Of a DNA stretch of 12,050 bases, positions 1 through 7,095 are shown piece after piece. The notes under the pieces were generated by a model. It was not told the origin of the DNA and did not search any database. It was given only the letters and a program-made list of their open reading frames with translations. The stretch comes from Verrucomicrobiota bacterium (GTDB lineage Bacteria > Verrucomicrobiota > Verrucomicrobiia > Chthoniobacterales > UBA6821): contig VHCR01000024.1 of NCBI GenBank assembly GCA_016871655.1, positions 1 to 12,050 on the forward strand, written 5' to 3'. Each line of letters begins with the position of its first letter. Position 1 is the stretch's first letter. A program made the translations under genes and the position numbers.

Positions 1-36
1 TAAAAGTTAAAACTTCAACTACCACATGGCGATAGT

Positions 37-1365
37 TTACCACCCGATATCGAGGGTGAGTGTTGAAAGATTTTCAGATGAAGGCAAAATTGCTACAGAA
101 CTTTTTCCGCCGACATCATCAAAACCAAAGCCGTAAGCTAAATGATCAATGCTGACGCTGTGCCAGAACTTGCTCCAGTCACTTTGAGGATTAGCTTGGT
201 AGTAGTTTTCATCAAATAACCATTTGGTAGGATCTGCGGCAACGTGGCGATTAAAGGCTGCCGCAAGCTGTGCTCCAAGGGCATTGGCTTCCATACTTCC
301 TGGCAAAAACGCTCCGCTATTCGTGAACACATCATACGTTGTTGGTTTCGAAAGCCGGAACGGGCCTTGGCCATTGCGAGAAAAAGTTAAGACGCCATTA
401 ACAACGTTGCCAACGTAATGATTGCCGTGAGTGTTGTCTTGATCATAAAAATTTAATTCGTGAGAGCTGTAGTAATCCCAAACAGAATTAATGTAATCAT
501 CAAAATAGTTGGCATAAGCGCTACCCGTTTTAAAACCAGCTCCATGAAAAGGTGCAATTAAATGAACGACGCGACCGTCAACAATCTGTGTAAGCTCTTT
601 AAAAGGGGTTGAAACATCAGGGCTATTCAAATATTTCGCAATGAGTTCATCGCGACTGTTCACTCCCGAGGAGGATCCTGTTCCTAGTGTAATGCCACGT
701 GTGCATGTGGTTCCATGATCACCTTGGATGGTAAAGGCCATTGGGATGCCGAATTCATCTACTTGTGTCATATTCCCGCCAAAAGCGACGGTGTTAAGAT
801 AGGGATTGTTCGGTTGAGGTGTTGCGTCATAAGTCATCTCAAACCAATCAAACGTAATTGCATGATTAGGATCAGTAGGATTTTCTAAATTAGGTTGGCT
901 GTAACCATTGGCACTTAAATTGACCTGCATGACGAGCGGATCAGCGATTGAGATGTAGATTCGCGTGCCATAATATTTTCCATCTCCGGGAAGATAGAGT
1001 GTATGATTTTTGACATCAGCAAGCGTGAAGGAAGGTAATGTTTGATTCGCTGTGGCAACATTGATGATGCCTACGCTTCCTGGACCTTGAGGGCCGGCAT
1101 TAACATTCGTGCTAGCAAGTGAAACGTAAGTCATCTGATCTGTCGGCAAATTTAGAATTTGAATATAGATTTGGTCGTCTCTGAGTTTGCCGTTACTGTC
1201 GTTTTTAAGGAGAAGAGCAAAGCCGTCTGCAGGGAGGTCCTTATAACGTAAACCTCGGCTCTTTCCTTGTTGGAAAAAAATTTCTTTTGCTGTGCAAGAC
1301 TGAGTCGCAACAAAAGAACAAATTAAAAAAAATACAATGAGTTGTTTTATGGTTAGGTTTTTCAT
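37..1365 (-). CDS. Secreted GH64-like beta-1,3-glucanase
   Basis: Predicted exported glycoside hydrolase of 442 residues, probably cleaving beta-1,3-glucan (laminarin- or curdlan-type) outside the cytoplasm. Seen: residues 1-26 form a signal peptide (MKNLTIKQ, hydrophobic LIVFFLICSFVA, then SCTA). The hallmark GH64 region follows, with RIYISIADPL near 135-144, FDWFEMTY at 172-179 and TQVDEFGIP at 200-208. In characterised GH64 enzymes the Glu of the first block and the Asp of the second are the catalytic pair; here they are E176 and D203. The C-terminal half (ELIAKYL, then HLIAPFHGAGF) matches the expected second lobe. I chose the ATG at 1365 over the upstream ATG at 1401 because it begins the signal peptide and has AGGAG about 13 nt upstream. 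The gene is divergent from rdgB with a 56-bp gap. Enzyme specificity is inferred from family only. Confidence 0.75.
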   Translation of the reverse strand: MKNLTIKQLIVFFLICSFVATQSCTAKEIFFQQGKSRGLRYKDLPADGFALLLKNDSNGKLRDDQIYIQILNLPTDQMTYVSLASTNVNAGPQGPGSVGIINVATANQTLPSFTLADVKNHTLYLPGDGKYYGTRIYISIADPLVMQVNLSANGYSQPNLENPTDPNHAITFDWFEMTYDATPQPNNPYLNTVAFGGNMTQVDEFGIPMAFTIQGDHGTTCTRGITLGTGSSSGVNSRDELIAKYLNSPDVSTPFKELTQIVDGRVVHLIAPFHGAGFKTGSAYANYFDDYINSVWDYYSSHELNFYDQDNTHGNHYVGNVVNGVLTFSRNGQGPFRLSKPTTYDVFTNSGAFLPGSMEANALGAQLAAAFNRHVAADPTKWLFDENYYQANPQSDWSKFWHSVSIDHLAYGFGFDDVGGKSSVAILPSSENLSTLTLDIGW

Positions 1366-1421
1366 AAAAATGAAGTTGCTCCTTTTTTTTTTAATGATCA
1401 ACTCTCAAATTTTCTCAACTT

Positions 1422-2030
1422 ATGAACTCAACATTGCCTCTTTTTCTTGCCACTCGTAATCGTCATAAGACTCGTGAAATTCAAACCATGCTCGGAGAAG
1501 GAGTTGTGGTACGCGATGCGACGGAAATTCCAGAGCTTCCTGAAATTGAGGAGACGGGAATGACGTTCGAAGCGAATGCAAAATTAAAAGCAGAAGGAAT
1601 TTCAAAACATATTTCTGGTTTTGTTTTGGCTGATGATTCCGGCTTGGAAGTTGATGCACTCGGTGGGGAGCCTGGGATTTACTCAGCACGTTATGCGGGA
1701 CCAGGCTGCACCGATGTGCAAAACACGGAACTCGTTTTAAAAAAAATGGAGGGAGTGCCTCAGGAAAGAAGAACGGGCCGCTTTCGTTGTGTGTTGGCCG
1801 TGGCTCGGGATGGAAAAACAATGGCTACGTTTGATGGAACTGTTGAAGGAAGGCTCACCGCCGAGATTACCGGAGAAGGGGGTTTCGGTTACGATCCCAT
1901 TTTTATTCCTGAGGGGTATCAGAAAAGTTTTGGAGAACTTCCTGCCGAACTCAAAAACTCGATGAGCCACCGCGGACGAGCGCTGGAGCAGTTTCGAGAG
2001 TGGTTTGTGAAAAATAATTCACAGGGATAG
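1422..2030 (+). CDS. rdgB: XTP/dITP pyrophosphatase (RdgB/HAM1)
   Basis: Cytosolic housecleaning enzyme that hydrolyses non-canonical purine triphosphates (dITP, XTP, ITP) to monophosphate and pyrophosphate, so keeping deaminated bases out of DNA and RNA. The 202-residue length is typical. Seen: N-terminal substrate loop LATRNRHKTREI (9-20), TFEANAKLKA (48-57), the metal and catalytic block LADDSGLEVDALGGEPGIYSARYAG (69-93), GRFRC (119-123), GEGGFGYDPIF (151-161) and SHRGRAL (182-188). All signature blocks are present and in order, so the gene looks intact and functional. The ATG at 1422 starts one step before the conserved beta-strand; no strong Shine-Dalgarno sequence is visible. It is transcribed away from the glucanase gene and converges on prfB, with nested MITE-like elements in the gap. 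Confidence 0.95.
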   Translation: MNSTLPLFLATRNRHKTREIQTMLGEGVVVRDATEIPELPEIEETGMTFEANAKLKAEGISKHISGFVLADDSGLEVDALGGEPGIYSARYAGPGCTDVQNTELVLKKMEGVPQERRTGRFRCVLAVARDGKTMATFDGTVEGRLTAEITGEGGFGYDPIFIPEGYQKSFGELPAELKNSMSHRGRALEQFREWFVKNNSQG

Positions 2031-2070
2031 AAGCAAAAAGAAAAAAATAAAAAATTGATCATTGTTAACA

Positions 2071-2354
2071 GAGCCTGTCTTCAAATTCGCTGAGGCAAAG
2101 AAGAGCAAGGCGCGAGGAGCGCAAAGGCTGAGCGTATTCTGATACATGAAGCCTTAGAGGGTGTCTTGAAAAAGCTAAAATCGCGCATTACTGCGTCGCT
2201 GTGATGCTCGCCTTAGTCGAGTATTACTTATACACTCCTCGGCTCTGCTTCTCGCTCCTTGTACTGCATCAATTTTATCTATTTTCAAGACACCCTCTTA
2301 AGCACCGCAGCAACGATGCTATTCGCAGCCTCAGTAGAATTTCAAGACAGGCTC
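2071..2354. mobile_element. Outer MITE-like element (host of a nested copy)
   Basis: Ends are an 18-bp inverted repeat with one mismatch: GAGCCTGTCTTCAAATTC at 2071-2088 and its complement at 2337-2354. It has no coding capacity. The interior (GCAAGGCGCGAGGAGC and what follows) resembles the reverse complement of the inner element (ACAAGGAGCGAGAAGC), so both appear to belong to one family in opposite orientations. No clear target duplication is visible at the outer ends. The right end overlaps the last 13 bases of prfB, including its stop codon. Confidence 0.75.
2157..2297. mobile_element. Inner MITE-like element, 141 bp
   Basis: Ends are a perfect 16-bp inverted repeat, GAGGGTGTCTTGAAAA at 2157-2172 and its complement at 2282-2297. 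TTA lies on each side (2154-2156 and 2298-2300), consistent with a TA-type target duplication as made by IS630/Tc1 transposases. The first 119 bases are repeated at 6518-6636 with a single difference (A/C in CCTTAGTCGA). It is non-coding and inserted inside the outer element 2071-2354. An open frame crosses it, but this looks incidental. Confidence 0.85.
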
Positions 2355-3449
2355 CGAAGCTTCGCTTCAATGAAGGCGTCAATATCCCCATCCATCACGC
2401 CTTGGACGTCGCTGGTTTGATAATCGGTTCGATGATCTTTCACCATTTGGTAAGGTTGGAAAACGTAGGAGCGGATTTGGCTTCCCCAGGCGATCTCTCC
2501 TTTTTCGCCGTATTGGCGATCAAGCTCAGCTCGTTTTTTGTCAGCCTCGATCTGATAAATTTTTGCTTTTAACATTTTTAAAGCCAAGGCGCGATTCTTG
2601 AGTTGGCTTCGTTCTGCCTGGCAAGCTACAACAACGCCCGTTGGGACGTGCGTCATCCGAACAGCTGTTTCAACTTTGTTGACGTTTTGTCCTCCTTTTC
2701 CTCCGGAGCGATAGGTATCGACTTCGATATCTTTTTCATCAATTTCAATCGGAGCATCTTCAATGTCAGGGACGACATCGACGCTGGCAAAAGAAGTGTG
2801 GCGTCGCTTCGCCGAATCAAATGGAGAGATGCGCACCAGGCGATGCACGCCACGTTCTGTTTGAAGATAGCCGAAAGCGTACTCGCCTTTGACGAGAATC
2901 GTGACCGATTTGACGCCAGCTTCTTCACCCTGTTGAATATCAAAAATGCTTGAGGTAAAGCCTGCGCGCTCGATCCAGCGTTGGTACATCCGCAGCAGCA
3001 TTTCAGCCCAATCACATGACTCGGTGCCGCCGGCTCCAGCATGGATAGTTAAAAAAGCATCCGCTTTATCAAATTCGCCGCTGAGCAATTGACGGAGTTC
3101 AAATTTTTCAAGATCGCTAGTGAGCGATTGAAATTCTGCAGCGACTTCACGAGCAGCCGTAGTTTTTTGCTCGGGAGAAGTTTCTTCTTCCACCATCGAT
3201 TGTAGGATCGAGAGGTCCCCAAGACGTTGTTCCAACGAGGTAAGTGGTCCGAGAATCCCTTTCAGCTGTGAAACGCGCTCTACATCTTTTTGAGCGCTTT
3301 CGCGATGATCCCAAAAAGTGGGCTCACTCATCCGCGCTTCAATGGAGGTAAGCTCTTCAGTGAGAGTAGAGGCGTCAAAGGAACCTCCGCAGAGCGCTAA
3401 GGCGCTCGCTTAATGCGGAGGTGTCGAGTATTGTTGAGGTGGTGGTCAT
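2342..3449 (-). CDS. prfB: Peptide chain release factor 2 (+1 frameshifted)
   Basis: Class I release factor that recognises UGA/UAA in the ribosomal A site and triggers peptidyl-tRNA hydrolysis. The full product is 368 residues, the normal RF2 length, only if two frames are joined. An ATG at 3449 opens 24 codons ending ALRRFL, then an in-frame TGA (3375-3377). Slipping +1 at CTT TGA C continues as [19 protein letters not shown] and on to the stop at 2342. Numbered on the joined protein, the anticodon tripeptide SPF is at 208-210 and the catalytic GGQ at 252-254 ([11 protein letters not shown]). The short form starting at 3331 alone (329 residues) would lack the N-terminal helix, so it is not preferred. 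Frameshift autoregulation means low RF2 should raise RF2 synthesis. The last codons (AGC CTG TCT TGA) lie in the terminal repeat of the adjacent MITE. No clear Shine-Dalgarno precedes the ATG. Confidence 0.95.
3373..3389 (-). promoter_or_regulatory. prfB: prfB programmed +1 frameshift site
   Basis: On the minus strand the sequence reads CGGAGG TTC CTT TGA C. It combines an internal Shine-Dalgarno-like CGGAGG, three intervening bases, the slippery Leu codon CTT, an in-frame UGA and a following C (poor termination context). This is the same spacing and design as the E. coli prfB site (AGGGGG TAT CTT TGA C). Reading resumes at GAC in the +1 frame, which carries the rest of RF2. Confidence 0.95.
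3384..3421 (-). other. Hairpin enclosing the prfB frameshift Shine-Dalgarno
   Basis: In the mRNA, CCTCCGCA (3414-3421) can pair perfectly with TGCGGAGG (3384-3391). Inside it, GAGCGC (3402-3407) pairs with GCGCTC (3392-3397) around a 4-nt loop, leaving a 6-nt bulge on the 5' side. The CGGAGG that should stimulate frameshifting is the 3' arm of this hairpin. The pairing is seen directly; any regulatory role is inference. Confidence 0.6.
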
Positions 3450-3454
3450 GAATT

Positions 3455-3626
3455 TGGAGATAGGAGATGGAAGATGGAAGATAGGAGATAAGAATCCGAA
3501 TTAAAACATGATTGGAATTTAATTAATGCACATGATGGCAGATTTAGTTTAAGACGTCGGTAATATTTTAAACAAAAGATGGTTTAAAAAGCCCCTATCT
3601 TCCATCACCCATCTTCTATCTTCTAT
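3455..3626. repeat. Intergenic palindrome, purine-word arms (prfB-ftsB gap)
   Basis: The left arm at 3455-3491 is made of GGAGAT/GGAAGAT words. The right arm at 3593-3626 is the complementary pyrimidine version (CTATCTTCCAT, CATCTTCTATCTTC). About 100 bp of AT-rich sequence separates them with nothing recognisable in it. The right arm runs into the 3' end of ftsB and contributes its last two codons and stop. The arms are imperfect copies of those at 3966-4091 and 9044-9147. Confidence 0.75.
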
Positions 3627-3957
3627 TGTCATTCCGTGAGGGGCCCAAACGAAAGATTGTTTCATTCGGCTTCATCAGATCAAGACGATCACGAGCGATG
3701 AGTTCCAAATATTCTTTATCATGTTGCAATAAGTAAAGCTCTCGTTCGCGATGAGTGGCCTGACCTTGAAGTTGCTCCAGATCTTGACGCTTTTGTTGTA
3801 GGGCCTGACGCATGCGAGAAAGTTTTTTCCACTCAGGATAAAACGTCATCAAGGCCAACGCCATCGTTCCACAGATGATGAGCAAGATTAGGAAGCGGTT
3901 TAACAATGGGAGGAGGGCCGTATCTCGAGGCGCTGCTGATCGATGTGGAGAGTGCAT
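3616..3957 (-). CDS. FtsB/DivIC-like septum formation initiator
   Basis: Small bitopic membrane protein of 113 residues, likely part of the FtsQ-FtsB-FtsL-type divisome complex. Seen: short basic cytoplasmic N-terminus (HSPHRSAAPRDT), one transmembrane helix near 19-39 (NRFLILLIICGTMALALMTFY), a charged coiled coil near 44-85 (KKLSRMRQALQQKRQDLEQL), and the family's C-terminal motif IARDRLDLMKPNETIFRL (87-104; usual form A-R-E-R-L-G-x-x-x-P-x-E). I chose ATG 3957: an upstream ATG at 4059 would add 34 residues encoded by the palindromic repeat, which resemble no protein. The gene lies downstream of enolase in the same direction, a linkage I recall in several phyla. The final two Arg codons and the TAG stop fall inside the repeat arm. 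It could be named ftsB or divIC; sequence alone does not decide. Confidence 0.85.
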   Translation of the reverse strand: MHSPHRSAAPRDTALLPLLNRFLILLIICGTMALALMTFYPEWKKLSRMRQALQQKRQDLEQLQGQATHRERELYLLQHDKEYLELIARDRLDLMKPNETIFRLGPSRNDNRR

Positions 3958-3965
3958 GATAGAAA

Positions 3966-4121
3966 AACTTTGAAGATGGAAGATAGGAGATAGAAGATGA
4001 GAGTCGAGGCCTTCGGCAAGATTTTGAGAATTTTCTTTGTCTGCGTTAGCAGACCACAACTTCTATCTTCCATCTCCTATCTTCCATCTTCAAAAAGTTT
4101 CTTTACGTTCTTTGCGGTTAA
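3966..4121. repeat. Intergenic palindrome with micro-hairpins (ftsB-eno gap)
   Basis: The arms are GAAGATGGAAGATAGGAGAT at 3972-3991 and its exact complement at 4072-4091, extending imperfectly to roughly 35 bp each. The 60-bp loop holds GCC-TTC-GGC (4009-4017) and GTCTGC-GTTA-GCAGAC (4039-4054). The loop is homologous, in reverse complement, to the loop at 9071-9120: both contain GTCGAGGCCTTCGGCA and CCACAACT in the same order. On the right, GCAAAGAACGTAAAGAAA (4098-4115, read on the minus strand) matches the CACAAAG word found at 9158-9178 and 10182-10198. Confidence 0.85.
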
Positions 4122-5554
<1,433 letters not shown>

Positions 5555-5600
5555 ACTGATTTTATGAAATAATACCATCTCCATTAACTATAGTGTATTA

Positions 5601-5741
5601 AATTGGAAAGGGCACGCGATAAGCTTGCTCTTTTTCCTTAGAACTGCGTTCTCAGATCTCACGTTATCTTCGGATAGCGCTTCGATCTTCGGCCTTGTTC
5701 TAAGAAAAAATTTCAGCGCTTCTAACATGCCCTTTTCAATT
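5601..5741. mobile_element. 141-bp MITE with IS630-type ends
   Basis: The ends are AATTGGAAAGGGCACG (5601-5616) and, read inward from the right, AATTGAAAAGGGCATG (5741-5726): 14 of 16 identical. A TA lies on each side (5599-5600 and 5742-5743), and removing the insertion with one TA rebuilds the flanking palindrome exactly. The ends share AATTGAAAAGGGC with the adjacent IS630 element. The inside is non-coding, with a further inverted pair CTTAGAAC/GTTCTAAG. Confidence 0.85.
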
Positions 5742-5753
5742 TATAGTCAATTA

Positions 5754-6776
5754 AATTGAAAAGAGCGCTATTGAAGTGGTAAACATAAGGGATGAGTTAC
5801 TCAATAGATTTAAAAAAGCGAGTGCTTGGTTTTATAGAAGAAGGTGGTTCAAAAGTAGAAGCAACCAAGCGCTTTTCAATTGGAAGAAGAACAATATTTA
5901 AATGGATAAATAAAAAAAGAGAGAGAGGTACTCTTGCAAATAAAAAAAGAAGTTCTTCACCACGAAAGCTGCAAGAAGAGCCATTGAAAAAGTATCTAAG
6001 AAAACATCCTGATCATTATCTTAGAGAAATAGCCGTAGTCTTTAAAGTTACTCCTGAAGCCGTGTTCTATGCGTGTAAGCGGTGGAACCTCACCTATAAA
6101 AAAAACCTTACTCTACAAAGAAAGAGACGAGAATCTACGACGAGAGTTTCAAGAAAGAATCAAATGCATTGCTAAAGATCGCCTTGTTTTTCTTGATGAA
6201 AGTGGAATTGATAATTTTGTCTCTCGTTACTTTGGACGTGCTCAAAGGGGAGAAAAAATCCAAGGAGAAATTTCAGGTAAGCGGTATGCTCGCAAAAATT
6301 TTATTGCAGCTAAAGTTGGATCAAAAATTATAGCCCCAATGATTTTTGAAGGGACTTGCAATTCTGAACTGTTTGAAACTTGGGTTGAAAAAGTTTTGCT
6401 TCAGGAGCTCATCCCTGGGCAACTCATCATTATGGATAATGCTACTTTTCATTAGTCGGCAAAGACTAAAAAGCTTATTGAACAAGCTGGGTGCCAATTG
6501 CTTTTCCTTCCACCTTAGAGGGTGTCTTGAAAAAGCTAAAATCGCGCATTACTGCGTCGCTGTGATGCTCGCCTTCGTCGAGTATTACTTATACACTCCT
6601 CGGCTCTGCTTCTCGCTCCTTGTACTGCATCAATTTAATAAACTATACAGCCCAGATCTCAATCCTATTGAAAACTTTTGGGCTTAACTAAAAAAGCGTA
6701 TCAGGGAAATCATCGATAACTTTTTGACCTTAGAACAGGCGATTACTTTTGCCTTTAAACAGCGCCCTTTTCAATT
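5754..6776 (+). mobile_element. IS630-family insertion sequence, decayed
   Basis: A 1,023-bp element bounded by AATTGAAAAGAGCGC (5754-5768) and the complement of AATTGAAAAGGGCGC (6762-6776), with one mismatch. TA flanks both ends (5752-5753 and 6777-6778), the IS630/Tc1/mariner target duplication. It carries one broken transposase gene and, inside that, a copy of the MITE also found at 2157. Removing that 130-bp insertion leaves an element of about 890 bp. Confidence 0.92.
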
Positions 6777-6783
6777 TAATTGA
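5792..6783 (+). pseudogene. IS630-family transposase, multiply disrupted
   Basis: Remnant of a DDE transposase that would cut and join IS ends at TA sites. Seen in order: N-terminal helix-turn-helix region (SYSIDLKKRVLGF, then ATKRFSIGRRTIFKWI, residues 2-40), a second DNA-binding half (LREIAVVFKVTPEAVFYACKRW), first catalytic Asp in FLDESGID, second Asp in IMDNATFH, and third acid in YSPDLNPIEN (LPP-YSPDLNPIEN is the family signature). Lesions: a frame change at an A8 run (6108-6115), where seven A would restore one frame; a TAG stop after DNATFH (6453-6455); a 130-bp MITE insertion between LPP and YSPD (around 6516-6647); and a TAA after ENFWA (6685-6687). After that stop the frame resumes as LKKRIREIIDNF and ends in the terminal repeat. 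It is certainly not a single working protein. Confidence 0.93.
6518..6645. mobile_element. Second copy of the 2157-type MITE, right end missing
   Basis: Bases 6518-6636 match 2157-2275 at 118 of 119 positions, starting with the same terminal GAGGGTGTCTTGAAAA. Beyond CAATTT the two copies diverge, and this one lacks the right terminal repeat. Removing 130 bp (element plus one TA) joins CCA CCT to TAC AGC CCA, restoring the transposase motif PPYSPDLNPIEN in frame. That fixes the insertion site precisely. Confidence 0.88.
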
Positions 6784-6798
6784 CTATAATACACTATA

Positions 6799-6903
6799 AC
6801 TAGATGATAGGACGCAGAAATTTTTGCGTTGAGCAAGTCGAAAGAGCGCAGCGCTATGTCTCATAACGTAAGCTCTGACAACGAAGCTCAGTACAAAAAG
6901 AGC
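6799..6903. other. Non-coding spacer between IS630 and the right-hand MITE
   Basis: About 100 bp bounded by CTAG at 6800-6803 and 6903-6906. It holds the short inverted repeat CGCAGAAATTTTTGCG (near 6813-6828) and no open frame. It could be a decayed MITE half, but no partner terminal repeat is visible. Confidence 0.35.
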
Positions 6904-6905
6904 TA

Positions 6906-7083
6906 GCCCGCAAATTTCATACTGATCCTGCTACGACTTGCGAAACCCTGATGGATACAGCGTCAGGCTCGGATTGCTCCTCGGGCGGTATGGAGCATAC
7001 AGCCGTCGTCGCAACCGATCGCCTTCCTTGTCTGCATCAGGATTCGCAGCGCCTCGCGACGAATCAGTATGAAATTTGCGGGC
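6906..7083. mobile_element. 178-bp MITE at a CTAG target
   Basis: The terminal inverted repeats are perfect over 21 bp (GCCCGCAAATTTCATACTGA plus one base, 6906-6926, and the complement at 7063-7083). TA is duplicated on each side (6904-6905 and 7084-7085) within CTAG, the preferred target type of IS630-family transposases. It is non-coding. Its right end is only 12 bp from the greA stop codon. Its termini differ from those of the neighbouring IS, so it would need a different helper transposase. Confidence 0.9.
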
Positions 7084-7095
7084 TAGTCAGATAGT

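Larger units (their letters stand above)
5589..6798. repeat. 42-bp perfect palindrome split by IS630 and a MITE
   Basis: Removing the IS (5754-6776), the MITE (5601-5741) and one copy of each TA duplication leaves TATAGTGTATTATAGTCAAT, then TA, then its exact reverse complement. The left half is seen as 5589-5600 plus 5744-5751, and the right half is 6779-6798. The palindrome is perfect over 42 bp, and the IS sits at its central TA. It may itself be a miniature element or a transcription terminator-like hairpin. Confidence 0.8.

Noticed and set aside
1420..1821. Open frame on the minus strand opposite rdgB (133 codons)
   Set aside because: It is antisense to a well-conserved gene, has low-complexity unfamiliar sequence, and has no recognisable domain.
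2201..2572. Plus-strand open frame of 123 codons across the MITE and prfB end
   Set aside because: It is half MITE and half prfB antisense. The same peptide start (LAxVEYYLYTPRLCFSLLVLHQF) recurs at 6570 only because the MITE does.
3455..3491. Possible CRISPR or tandem array from the repeated GGAAGAT words
   Set aside because: There are no regular repeat-spacer units, and the words are degenerate and paired in inverted orientation.
6100..6120. Programmed -1 frameshift joining two transposase ORFs, as in some IS630 elements
   Set aside because: The frames here differ by +1, not -1, and downstream stops and a MITE break the second half anyway.
6346..6687. 113-codon frame containing YSPDLNPIENFWA
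   Set aside because: It is a composite of out-of-frame transposase, MITE sequence and the real third catalytic motif; it is part of the pseudogene, not a gene.
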